A DNA stretch of 61,435 bases from an uncultured Eubacteriales bacterium (GCA_900539725.1 UQDI01000010.1:1-61435), one strand, 5' to 3'. Shown: positions 1-7,535, numbered from the stretch's first letter. Made by a program: numbers and translations. The notes: generated from the sequence alone by a model not told the origin.

Positions 1-236
1 ACTCACAATATCCCCCCCCTATCATAGATAATAATTAATTATCCTTTATTAACATTATAATTATATTATACTTTATTTAGACAATTAATTCAATATATAA
101 ATTAAAATGTTGATATGCTTATTCTTTTAATTGTCAAGACATATGTTACATTTAGAAAATATTTTTGTATAATTTGGTTTGTTTTTTAGATTTTTATATC
201 CTTTCTCTCCATTCTCACTTTCAAAAAACAAAAATA
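1..236. other. AT-rich intergenic start of window with C8 tract
   Basis: No gene is supported here. The stretch is very AT-rich. It contains a run of eight C at 12-19 (G8 on the other strand), which stands out in this base composition. It ends in the left arm of the dyad described at 216-254. A 62-residue minus-strand reading frame (127-315) has no ribosome-binding site and looks like AT-rich noise. Confidence 0.6.
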
Positions 237-303
237 TTGCAAGTTTTGAAAGTGTATGATATAATACTTTCAAGAAATTAAAAAAATTAAAGTTTTGAAA
301 GTG
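216..303 (+). promoter_or_regulatory. Promoter and inverted-repeat operator of the ATPase gene
   Basis: The -35 TTGCAA (237-242) and -10 TATAAT (260-265) are separated by 17 bp. A dyad, CACTTTCAAAA (216-226) and TTTTGAAAGTG (244-254), has 17 bp between its arms, and its right arm sits inside the promoter spacer. A second partial dyad follows: ACTTTCAA (266-273) and TTTTGAAAGTG (293-303), the latter running into the ribosome-binding site. A repressor bound here would block transcription. The binder is unknown. Confidence 0.65.
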
Positions 304-314
304 AGGTGTAAACA

Positions 315-1517
315 TTGAAAATTATTGAGAGGCCTTTATATTTAGATAGGTTAAAGAGGCTTTACGGTACTCCTGACATTAAAATTATAACGGGCTTACG
401 AAGGTCTGGAAAGTCTGAGCTCCTAAGGTCTTTTGTAAATTATTTGAAGGAGTCTTACACTGACATTAATATAATACGTATTGATTTTAGCGATTTAAAG
501 TTTGATTCTCTAAAAAATTATAAAAGTCTTTATGAATATGTTGAAAAAATGTATGATGATTCTCTTAAGAATGTTTTAATTGTTGATGAGGTTCAGTTAT
601 GTGAGAAATTTGAGCTAGCGATAAACAGTTTTCATAATAGTAAGAATTATGACATTTACCTAACTGGATCTAACGCTTTTTTATTGAGTTCTGATTTGGC
701 GACTCTTTTCACTGGAAGGTTTATAGAGATTCCGGTATATCCTTTTAGTTTTGAAGAGTATTGTGATTACTTTGATATCGATAGGGACTATTCTGAACAT
801 TTGCAGGATTATCTTGTTGTTGGCGGTCTTTCTGGTTCTTATGTGTATGATAATAAGGAAGATAGGGCGGCTTATATCAATGATGTATATAAAACTTTGA
901 TTAAAAGGGATTTGATTGATAGGTACAATTTAAATGACGAGGCTCTTCTTGATAACCTAACAGAGTTTTTGATGGATAATATTTCGAATTTGACAAATGC
1001 TAATAATATAAGTAAAGTCTTAAATTACAACAATATTGCGACTAATCACGTTACAATTGGCAACTATATTAAGTACTTGTGCAATGCCTTTATGTTCTAC
1101 AAGGTCAAGAGGTATGATATTAAGGGCAAAAAGTATCTTGGAACAAATGATAAGTATTATTTATCTGATCTTTCTTTTAGATATGCTATATTAGGTGTTA
1201 GAAATATTGATTATGGAATGGCTTATGAAAATATTGTTGCTATAGAGCTTTTAAGAAGGGGTTATGATATATACGTTGGTACGCTTTATCAAAAAGAAAT
1301 AGATTTTGTGGCAATGAAGGGTGATGAGAAAATCTATGTACAAGTTAGTGATGATGTATCTAGTGAAAAAACAATGCAAAGAGAGCTTGAGCCGTTATTA
1401 TCAATAAGGGATGCGTATCCAAAGATGATCCTTTCTAACACAAAGCATCCAATGAGCCTGATTGATGGTGTGAAACACATCGATATAGCTAGGTGGCTTA
1501 TGGGGGATGAATCTTAG
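315..1517 (+). CDS. AAA-family ATPase with DUF4143-type C-terminus
   Basis: A 400-residue P-loop ATPase. Walker A is GLRRSGKS with Lys33. Walker B is VLIVDEV with Asp91 and Glu92. A sensor-like strand IYLTGSNAF follows. The C-terminal part has the EIDFVA...YVQV pattern (Glu328, Asp330) resembling a PD-(D/E)XK nuclease fold, as is usual for the ATPase/DUF4143 family. The start is TTG with GAGGTG just upstream. The family is widespread in anaerobes, often in several copies, and its biological role is unclear. The gene stands alone with its own promoter; the same dyad as in the promoter recurs about 1.7 kb downstream, past the next small gene. The family call is firm; I assign no function. Confidence 0.85.
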   Translation: MKIIERPLYLDRLKRLYGTPDIKIITGLRRSGKSELLRSFVNYLKESYTDINIIRIDFSDLKFDSLKNYKSLYEYVEKMYDDSLKNVLIVDEVQLCEKFELAINSFHNSKNYDIYLTGSNAFLLSSDLATLFTGRFIEIPVYPFSFEEYCDYFDIDRDYSEHLQDYLVVGGLSGSYVYDNKEDRAAYINDVYKTLIKRDLIDRYNLNDEALLDNLTEFLMDNISNLTNANNISKVLNYNNIATNHVTIGNYIKYLCNAFMFYKVKRYDIKGKKYLGTNDKYYLSDLSFRYAILGVRNIDYGMAYENIVAIELLRRGYDIYVGTLYQKEIDFVAMKGDEKIYVQVSDDVSSEKTMQRELEPLLSIRDAYPKMILSNTKHPMSLIDGVKHIDIARWLMGDES

Positions 1518-1564
1518 TTTGTGTATATATATATATTTTTTGTTTAATTCATTTTAATTAAGTA

Positions 1565-1593
1565 TTGCTAAATGCAATATAAAGTGATATGAT
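1565..1593 (+). promoter_or_regulatory. Promoter of the DinJ-like remnant
   Basis: TTGCTA (1565-1570), 17 bp, TATGAT (1588-1593), with an extended -10 TG at 1585-1586. It lies about 20 bp before the start codon of the small downstream ORF, so that ORF is probably still transcribed. Confidence 0.55.
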
Positions 1594-1614
1594 ACATGTA
1601 TAGGAAGTGATATT

Positions 1615-1803
1615 ATGTCAAAAGCATCAAATGTATATATAGAACTTGAGTCTGAAATAAAAATGCCAATCAAAAAACCACTAGTTTATGAAGATTTAAG
1701 TGAAGAAGACTTTGATCACGAGATGCAAAAAGCAATTGATGATCTTGATAACGGCAGGACATATACTTCAGAAGAAGTAGAGAAAGAGTTGGAGGATATT
1801 TAA
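1615..1803 (+). CDS. Internally deleted RelB/DinJ-like antitoxin
   Basis: A 62-residue protein with a plausible ribosome-binding site (GGAAGTG). Its first 16 residues (MSKASNVYIELESEIK) match the start of DinJ-type antitoxins. Its second half (KKPLVYEDLSEEDF..., then a D-x-x-x-GR segment) matches their C-terminal toxin-binding region. The roughly 30 residues normally between them, which form most of the ribbon-helix-helix DNA-binding fold, are missing in frame. Normal DinJ proteins are about 85-100 residues. No RelE/YafQ toxin follows. It could still neutralise a toxin encoded elsewhere but should not bind DNA. Assignment is from remembered family patterns, so moderate confidence. Confidence 0.6.
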   Translation: MSKASNVYIELESEIKMPIKKPLVYEDLSEEDFDHEMQKAIDDLDNGRTYTSEEVEKELEDI

Positions 1804-1817
1804 TACTACTAAAAATA

Positions 1818-1846
1818 TTGACAATTAATACATTTTAATCTATAAT
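1818..1846 (+). promoter_or_regulatory. Consensus sigma-A promoter (possible sRNA)
   Basis: TTGACA (1818-1823) and TATAAT (1841-1846) with exactly 17 bp between them. The predicted start near 1853 lies just before a terminator-like hairpin at 1860-1911, so the transcript would be only about 55-60 nt long unless it reads through toward hpf. Confidence 0.6.
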
Positions 1847-1859
1847 TAACTTGACAGAG

Positions 1860-1911
1860 CCTCCCCACGCTTAATGTTTTACACATGCGGACCAAGGGGA
1901 GGACATTTTTT
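1860..1911 (+). terminator. Hairpin with U-tract just after a promoter
   Basis: CCTCCCC (1860-1866) pairs with GGGGAGG (1896-1902). Inside, CGC can pair with GCG. A run of T follows (1906-1911). It would end the short transcript from the promoter at 1818-1846, or attenuate transcription into hpf. Confidence 0.55.
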
Positions 1912-2242
1912 ATATTACTATATCTATTCTCACTTTCAAAAAATGAAAAATATTTGAGTTTTGAAAGTCACTCAAACATTTTACTATCAAGGACTGCTTA
2001 TGTGGTCCTTTTCTATTGCCATAAGTGTAATCAAAACCAAAACCAAAAGTATAATCATAAACACAATCATTAACACGATCAAATCCATAAGCAAAACTAT
2101 AATCATAACTACAGGCAAAAGCATTCCACTCCACCATTTATAAACTATTTCACACTTTCTCTTAATAAATTCATAAAGTTGTTTTAATTTTTCTATCTCT
2201 CGGGTATATATTAAATAGAAAATCAATTAAGGAGGTAAGCTT
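1912..2242. other. Intergenic DNA before hpf with dyad copy and low-complexity tract
   Basis: No convincing gene. At 1931-1968 lies a second copy of the ATPase-promoter dyad: CACTTTCAAAA (1931-1941) and TTTTGAAAGT (1959-1968), with the same 17-bp spacing. From about 2025 to 2125 the sequence is a low-complexity run of short imperfect repeats (AAACCAAAA, ATAATCATA, ACAATCATT). A minus-strand frame through it would encode a very hydrophobic peptide but has no ribosome-binding site. Confidence 0.5.
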
Positions 2243-2764
2243 ATGAGAATCGAATTTGTAGGAAAGAACATTGAACTAACTCAAAGTTTAAAGGATGTGG
2301 CTGAAAAGAAGTTCCAAAAGCTTGACAAGTTTATTGGCAAGGATGTGGACGCGAAGGTTGTCTTCTCGGCTGTTAGAAACACTAAATCTGTAGAAGTAAC
2401 TATCTTCCTAGATAGGACTATACTTAGAGCTGAGGAAGAAAGTGACGACATGTACACATCTATCGACAGGGCGGTTGATGTTTTGGAAAGACAGGTTAGA
2501 AAGTACAAAACTAAGCTTCAAAACAGATACCAAAAGAACGAGTCGATTAGGTTTGAAAATGTTAAGCCTATGGATGAGCCGGATGAGGCTAAGCTTGTAA
2601 AGAACAAGAAATTTAAGGTGGTACCTATGTCTTCTGACGAGGCTATACTTCAAATGGAACTACTTAGACACAATTTCTTCGTATACCAAAACGCTAAAAC
2701 TGAAGCCATCAACGTAGTATACAAGAGAAAGGACGGCAACTACGGCCTTATTGAAGTTGAATAA
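2243..2764 (+). CDS. hpf: Ribosome hibernation-promoting factor, long form
   Basis: A 173-residue protein with an excellent AAGGAGG site. The N-terminal 100 residues (MRIEFVGKNIELTQSLKDVAEKK...) form the YfiA/HPF ribosome-binding domain. The C-terminal part (about 115-173: KFKVVPMSSDEAILQMELL...NVVYKRKDGNYGLIEV) is the dimerisation domain found only in long HPF. This form pairs 70S ribosomes into inactive 100S dimers in stationary phase. It is followed without a gap by the S9 peptidase gene. Length and both domains match the family fully. Confidence 0.95.
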   Translation: MRIEFVGKNIELTQSLKDVAEKKFQKLDKFIGKDVDAKVVFSAVRNTKSVEVTIFLDRTILRAEEESDDMYTSIDRAVDVLERQVRKYKTKLQNRYQKNESIRFENVKPMDEPDEAKLVKNKKFKVVPMSSDEAILQMELLRHNFFVYQNAKTEAINVVYKRKDGNYGLIEVE

Positions 2765-2765
2765 A

Positions 2766-4727
2766 ATGAATATTAATATAGATGATTTTAAATTAAACAA
2801 ACCCATATCTTCGGTGAAGATATCGCCGGATGGTCGTCACAAGGTATTTATGGTGACTGACGTGGATATGGCGGCGAATGAGTACAAAAACTCATTTTAC
2901 ATGCTTGATGAAAATGATTCTTTGAAGAGACTGTCTACTAATGACGTCTCTTCTACTTATGCCGTGGACAATGGCGGGATCATTTTTGCTAAGTCTGACG
3001 AGAAAAGGAAGTATGCGTCTATCGTTTACCGTCTAAGCTTCAGTGGCGGTGAGAGGGAGGAGCTCTTTAGGCTAAATTACCCAATTAATGGTATTCGCAT
3101 CTTGGATGAGGAAAGGCTGATCTTGTCTATCAGCAATTCTGAGAAGATCAGGCACTTTAAGGACATGGATCAAGAGACTTACGAGAAGAAGGCGGCTGAA
3201 ATTAAGGAGGAGGACGACTACACTATTTACGACGAAATTCCTTTCTACCTTAACGGCGCTGGCTACAACAACAAGATTCGTACTTCGCTTGCAAGATACA
3301 ATATGACGAGCGGCGCGCTTAAGATTATTACTGATGACTTTACTAGTGTATCGAGCTATGACATAGCGCCTGATAAGTCTGAAATTGTCTACACTTCTGA
3401 GTCTTATACTGACAAGGCGCCTTTAAAGAGTCAGCTTTATGTTTATAGTTTTGCGGACGATAAGTCTGTGAAACTTGATTATGGCATGGGTCTTAGCTAT
3501 TATGGACCTAAGTATGCGGGGGATGATGTTTTTGTCTTTGCTACTGATCAAGTGGATCACGGCATCAACCAAAATCCAAAGGTCTACCTGATCGATAAGT
3601 CTAGGGAAAATATCAAGTGCATTAATGATGACTTCGATATGTCGATTGGCTCATCTGTGGGCAGCGACCTTCGTTATGGCGGTGGCTACTCATTTAGAGT
3701 GATGAAGGACAAGCTTTACTTTATATCAACCCTTGCGAATAGCGCAGACATCTTCGTCATTGACAAGGCGGGTAAATTGGAAAGGCTTTCTAAGGTAGTC
3801 GGCTCAGTCGATGAGTTTGACGCTTGTGAGTGTGGCGCTATCTACGCTATAGGCATGCTGGACTACAATTTACAAGAAGTTTATAAATTTGAAGGGGATA
3901 AATTTAAGAAAGTGACTGCCATAAACGAGGCTTTACAAAAGACTTGGGGCGCTGAAAAATATGACAAGATCACGTTTAAGAATGACGATATAGATTTTGA
4001 GGGCTTTGTGATCAAGCCGGACGGATACAAGCCGGGCAAGAAATACCCTGCGATACTTGAGATTCACGGCGGTCCAAAGACTGTTACGGGCGAGGTTCTA
4101 TACCACGAGTACCTTTATTTTGCAAAGCAAGGCTACTTTGTCTTCTTCACTAATCCGAGGGGCTCGGACGGCCGCGGCAATGATTTTATGAACATCAGGG
4201 GTAAGTACGGCACTATCGATTACGACGATTTGATGAAGTTCACTGACACTGTTTTGGAAAAGTACGAGGACATTGACAGGGACAACGTTCATGTGACTGG
4301 CGGCAGCTACGGCGGCTTCATGACTAACTGGATCATCGGACATACCAACAGATTTAAATCGGCTGCGTCGCAACGCTCGATATCGAACTGGCTAAGCTTT
4401 TTCGGTGTATCGGACATAGGCTACTATTTCGCGACTGATCAAAATTTGGCAGAGCCATTTACATCGAGTGAAGCCTTATGGGAACGCTCTCCGCTTAAAT
4501 ACGCGAGCGAGGTCAAGACGCCGACATTGTTTATCCACTCGGACGAGGACTTCAGATGCCCACTAGAGCAAGGCGTGCAAATGTTTACAGCGCTTAAGTA
4601 CTTCGGAGTCGACTCGAAGATAGTTATCTTCCACGGCGAAAACCACGAGCTAAGCCGCTCTGGCAAGCCAAAGCACAGACAAAGAAGACTTGACGAGATA
4701 ATCACATGGATTAAAAAGAGATCATAA
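2766..4727 (+). CDS. S9-family prolyl oligopeptidase-like peptidase
   Basis: About 653 residues. An N-terminal WD40-like beta-propeller (roughly 1-390) is followed by an alpha/beta-hydrolase domain. The catalytic Ser514 lies in GGSYGG, Asp595 in SDEDFR and His627 in GENHEL. This is the acylaminoacyl-peptidase/DPP branch, which cleaves short peptides in the cytoplasm. There is no signal peptide. I place the start at ATG 2766, two bases after the hpf stop (translational coupling). A TTG at 2751 in the same frame would add five residues but overlaps hpf and lacks a ribosome-binding site. A peptide-cleaving role fits the peptide importer downstream. Confidence 0.9.
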   Translation: MNINIDDFKLNKPISSVKISPDGRHKVFMVTDVDMAANEYKNSFYMLDENDSLKRLSTNDVSSTYAVDNGGIIFAKSDEKRKYASIVYRLSFSGGEREELFRLNYPINGIRILDEERLILSISNSEKIRHFKDMDQETYEKKAAEIKEEDDYTIYDEIPFYLNGAGYNNKIRTSLARYNMTSGALKIITDDFTSVSSYDIAPDKSEIVYTSESYTDKAPLKSQLYVYSFADDKSVKLDYGMGLSYYGPKYAGDDVFVFATDQVDHGINQNPKVYLIDKSRENIKCINDDFDMSIGSSVGSDLRYGGGYSFRVMKDKLYFISTLANSADIFVIDKAGKLERLSKVVGSVDEFDACECGAIYAIGMLDYNLQEVYKFEGDKFKKVTAINEALQKTWGAEKYDKITFKNDDIDFEGFVIKPDGYKPGKKYPAILEIHGGPKTVTGEVLYHEYLYFAKQGYFVFFTNPRGSDGRGNDFMNIRGKYGTIDYDDLMKFTDTVLEKYEDIDRDNVHVTGGSYGGFMTNWIIGHTNRFKSAASQRSISNWLSFFGVSDIGYYFATDQNLAEPFTSSEALWERSPLKYASEVKTPTLFIHSDEDFRCPLEQGVQMFTALKYFGVDSKIVIFHGENHELSRSGKPKHRQRRLDEIITWIKKRS

Positions 4728-4736
4728 TATAGAAAG

Positions 4737-4765
4737 GTGCATATCGCTTGATGTGCACTTTTTTT
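4737..4765 (+). terminator. Intrinsic terminator after the S9 peptidase
   Basis: GTGCATATC (4737-4745), a 4-nt loop, GATGTGCAC (4750-4758), then seven T. The stem has nine pairs, one of them G-T. Confidence 0.85.
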
Positions 4766-4809
4766 GTGGATGGGTTTATAGCATGGCACGAGAAGACCAT
4801 TAGCAAAGT

Positions 4810-4943
4810 GTGACTAATTGTCACGGCTTCAAGCCGAGTAGCGAGTGTATGGTGAGCGGCGAGACCATAATCAGTGCGTGACAAATTGTCACGAAGTCAA
4901 TTTACATAAAGGGATTTATTTTAAGTGGCTACAATTTGTAGCC
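4810..4943. repeat. Three related short palindromes
   Basis: GTGAC-TAATT-GTCAC (4810-4824), GTGAC-AAATT-GTCAC (4878-4892) and GGCTAC-AATTT-GTAGCC (4927-4943) share an architecture of 5- or 6-bp arms around an AT-rich five-base centre. Between the first two lies CGGCTT-C-AAGCCG, another perfect hairpin. They precede the TRIC-family gene and could be operators or an intergenic repeat element. Confidence 0.6.
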
Positions 4944-5044
4944 GTTTGAACTATAATATATATTTATAAATATAGGCCAATAAGACAAATATTTCCATAG
5001 CTAAAAAACGAATTTTGTAGTATAATCATTAGAGGAGGAGAAAA

Positions 5045-5728
5045 ATGGATTACGAAAAATTTTACTACATAGCAGAAATCATCGGTACTGTGGCCTTTGC
5101 CTCATCGGGCACGCTTGTCGCCATCAGAAAGGGCATGGACGTCTTTGGCATCGTGGTTCTTGCGATAATCACAGCGATAGGAGGCGGTGTCATTCGTGAC
5201 ATCACCCTAGGTATCACGCCGCCCATGGCATTTAGAGACAACACATACACAATAGTTGCCATCGTTACTGCGCTCGTTTTGATACTATTTTTGTCGAAAA
5301 AAATTAAATTTTTAAGATTAAATACAGTTAACAGAAACTTTATGATTAAATACACACAAGTCGCGTCAGTGCTCGACTCCATAGGCCTTGGCCTGTTCAC
5401 AGTCAGCGGCGTAAGCGTTGCCATGGTCAGAGGCTACTCGAACAACGCCTTTTTGATGATCTTCGTCGGCGTCATCACCGGCTGCGGCGGCGGAGTCTTG
5501 AGAGACCTTCTTTCAGACACCATCCCGATTATATTCACAAAAAACACCATTTACGCAGTTGCCTCGCTTTTGGGCGCAGTCATGTTTATAGTTTTGAGAC
5601 CATATGGAGCGAACTTCTCCTTCTTTATGGGCGCCTTAACAACAGTCGTTATCAGACTTCTGTCGATGAAGTATAGGTGGAGTCTGCCAGACGTTTCATC
5701 TGACCTTGTCGATGGGGACGACGTTTAA
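5045..5728 (+). CDS. TRIC-type (UPF0126) membrane channel protein
   Basis: A 227-residue integral membrane protein made of two homologous halves, each with about three transmembrane helices. The repeated hallmark is a glycine-rich helix: GMDVFG...IGGGVIRD in the first half and GCGGGVLRD in the second. These motifs define the prokaryotic trimeric intracellular cation channel/YicG family. Members are thought to conduct K+ or other small substrates; the physiological role is uncertain. The ribosome-binding site is AGAGGAGGAG. The gene is a single unit: a terminator precedes it and another follows. Confidence 0.88.
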   Translation: MDYEKFYYIAEIIGTVAFASSGTLVAIRKGMDVFGIVVLAIITAIGGGVIRDITLGITPPMAFRDNTYTIVAIVTALVLILFLSKKIKFLRLNTVNRNFMIKYTQVASVLDSIGLGLFTVSGVSVAMVRGYSNNAFLMIFVGVITGCGGGVLRDLLSDTIPIIFTKNTIYAVASLLGAVMFIVLRPYGANFSFFMGALTTVVIRLLSMKYRWSLPDVSSDLVDGDDV

Positions 5729-5755
5729 GAGGATTTAATACAGATTTTACTTTAG

Positions 5756-5788
5756 AAAGCTTTGTTTATGCATGAACAAGGCTTTTTC
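5756..5788 (+). terminator. Intrinsic terminator after the TRIC gene
   Basis: AAAGCTTTGTT (5756-5766) pairs with AACAAGGCTTT (5775-5785) around an 8-nt loop, with T residues following. Confidence 0.8.
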
Positions 5789-5820
5789 TATGCGAATAGC
5801 TGGGCCACTGTGTACAAAAC

Positions 5821-5955
5821 TGTGGATAAGTCTGTGGATAGATTATAAATCACAAGAAAATAGCTTTGTCAAGTGCTATTTTTGTGAAAAACGCCTGTGG
5901 ATAATGTGGATAAGCTTGTGCATAAATGTAAAATAGCGATTTGCAGTGTGGATAT
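5821..5955. other. DnaA-box cluster (six nonamers, one orientation)
   Basis: Three exact TGTGGATAA boxes (5821-5829, 5896-5904, 5905-5913; the complement of TTATCCACA) and three with one mismatch (TGTGGATAG 5833-5841, TGTGCATAA 5917-5925, TGTGGATAT 5947-5955). All read in the same direction. Very AT-rich sequence follows at about 5968-6035. dnaA is not nearby, and genes on both sides run the same way, which argues against a bidirectional chromosomal origin. A DnaA-titration or regulatory cluster, like those known in Bacillus, is more likely. Confidence 0.7.
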
Positions 5956-6040
5956 CTATGTGAGTAAGTGAACTATTAAATTTTTTATATATTTGTAAGC
6001 TTAGTATTAAAAATATTTATAAGGAATAAGACCATTTCCA

Positions 6041-6069
6041 TTGCTTTTATATTTCTTTAGCAGTATAAT
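6041..6069 (+). promoter_or_regulatory. Promoter of first stalk-domain gene
   Basis: TTGCTT (6041-6046), 17 bp, TATAAT (6064-6069). The same promoter with few changes recurs before the second copy at 7472-7500. Confidence 0.7.
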
Positions 6070-6104
6070 AAAGTTAATAAATCTATTTAAGGAGGAATTA
6101 TATT

Positions 6105-7427
6105 ATGAAGAAGAAAATTTCACTGTTATTAGCAATACTTATGCTTGTAACATTAATCCCAACAGCATTTGCTGAATCAAAAACAGTAGATGCAGTAAAA
6201 AACACTAAAAAGGTGACACTTGACGGAGAAGAAGTCATGGTCGGCGCATACGACGTAGAAGGCTACAACTACCTAAAATTAAGAGACATAGCAGCAATAC
6301 TTAACGGCAAGAAATGTCAATTCAGCGTTGGCTACGATGAGCCAACAAAGTTAATTTCGGTAGAACTAGCAAAGGCTTATGAAAAAGTTGAAGGCGACCT
6401 AGCAGAAATTAAGGACGAAAAAGCAAAAGCAATCGTATCAGTTAAGAAGATTCTTGTTAATGGCGAAGAAAAAGAAGTAAAGACAGCACTAATCAATGAG
6501 TATAACTATATGCAATTAAGAGACCTTGGTTCACTAGTAGGACTTAACGTTGGCTATGATAAAGTGAATAAAGTTATCATGCTAAAGAGCGATGCTGAAG
6601 CAAAAGAAGAAAAGCCAGAAGAAAAAGAAGAAAAGACTGACGAAAAGAAAGACGAAAAGAAAGAAGAAGTAAAAACAGAAGCAAAAGTAGAATTAGTTCC
6701 TGAAGATAAATGGACTAAAGAAGAAAAAGAATGGTTTGATACTTGTGATAATTATCACGATGCAGTTATTAATATTGTATCTAACGATCTTCCAGAAGAT
6801 GCTAGTGAAGCGCAAATAGCTATGAAGACATATTTTACTAACATGCTACTATTTAGTATATATGGCGGAAACATAGCTTTTGAAGGCGGAGCTAAGAGCA
6901 TTGACAAAAGCGTTGAAGTCAGAGATGGTGTTAGATATTGCGTTGCTCAATATAATTATCCAAGTGGATCTGCTTTAAAATTTGAAGCTAGTAAAGTAGG
7001 CACTGATGATGAAGAATTAAACGATTATTTAATAAACTCTATCATTTTATATGCAGAAAAAGAATTGCCAGAAAAATACCAAAAAGATACTAAATTAATT
7101 TGTAAGGCCTTAATTGAATTTTATGATGCTATAGCTGACAAAGATTATGAAAAGGCTGCTAAAGTAGCTAAAGAATTAGGTACAAAAGCAGACGCTGAAA
7201 GAGTAAAAGCTTTTGAAAAAACAGCTAGACAATTTGCAGAAGTAGTAGGTATTGAAATATTTGGAAAAGATTATAAAGCTGAAGAAATAGCTGCTCCATA
7301 CAACGATCCTGACAGCGATCCTTGCGTTGCATTTAAATATAAGGACGGAAGTTCATTCGCTTTATATTATACAGATGTTTATGAAGGTGGCATAGTAGGA
7401 AGCCCATATTCAGCTAAGTCTAATTAA
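6105..7427 (+). CDS. Secreted copper amine oxidase N-terminal-like (stalk) domain protein 1
   Basis: A 440-residue exported protein. The signal peptide is MKKKISLLLAILMLVTLIPTAFA. Two stalk (copper amine oxidase N-terminal-like) repeats follow at about 30-160 (NTKKVTLDGEEV...YNYLKLRDIAAIL and VKKILVNGEEKEV...YNYMQLRDLGSLV). Next is a Glu/Lys-rich linker (about 165-200) and a C-terminal region of unknown fold. There is no LPXTG motif or transmembrane tail, so it is probably released or bound non-covalently to the wall. The first 160 residues are almost identical to the next gene even at the DNA level, while the C-termini are only distantly related. Confidence 0.85.
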   Translation: MKKKISLLLAILMLVTLIPTAFAESKTVDAVKNTKKVTLDGEEVMVGAYDVEGYNYLKLRDIAAILNGKKCQFSVGYDEPTKLISVELAKAYEKVEGDLAEIKDEKAKAIVSVKKILVNGEEKEVKTALINEYNYMQLRDLGSLVGLNVGYDKVNKVIMLKSDAEAKEEKPEEKEEKTDEKKDEKKEEVKTEAKVELVPEDKWTKEEKEWFDTCDNYHDAVINIVSNDLPEDASEAQIAMKTYFTNMLLFSIYGGNIAFEGGAKSIDKSVEVRDGVRYCVAQYNYPSGSALKFEASKVGTDDEELNDYLINSIILYAEKELPEKYQKDTKLICKALIEFYDAIADKDYEKAAKVAKELGTKADAERVKAFEKTARQFAEVVGIEIFGKDYKAEEIAAPYNDPDSDPCVAFKYKDGSSFALYYTDVYEGGIVGSPYSAKSN

Positions 7428-7446
7428 TTTAATTATTTAAAAAATT

Positions 7447-7468
7447 GGGAGCGAAAGCTCCCTTTTTT
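7447..7468 (+). terminator. Terminator after stalk protein 1
   Basis: GGGAGC-GAAA-GCTCCC followed by six T. The identical hairpin ends the second copy. Confidence 0.95.
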
Positions 7469-7471
7469 ATC

Positions 7472-7500
7472 TTGATTTTATATTTCTTAAGTAGTATAAT
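7472..7500 (+). promoter_or_regulatory. Promoter of second stalk-domain gene
   Basis: TTGATT (7472-7477), 17 bp, TATAAT (7495-7500). It is a duplicate of the promoter at 6041-6069. Confidence 0.65.
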
Positions 7501-7535
7501 AAAGTTAACAAATCTATTTGAGGAGGAGTAATATT

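Noticed and set aside
1987..2226. 79-residue minus-strand frame with a long hydrophobic stretch
   Set aside because: It looks like a small membrane protein but has no ribosome-binding site, and it is produced by low-complexity ATAATCAT-type repeats.
1850..2242. raiA-type structured RNA upstream of hpf
   Set aside because: The position fits, but the region is mostly low-complexity AT-rich DNA and I cannot recognise the conserved core; only a short promoter-terminator unit is supported.
5821..5955. Chromosomal replication origin
   Set aside because: The boxes fit, but dnaA/dnaN/rpmH are absent and genes on both sides run in the same direction; kept as a DnaA-box cluster only.
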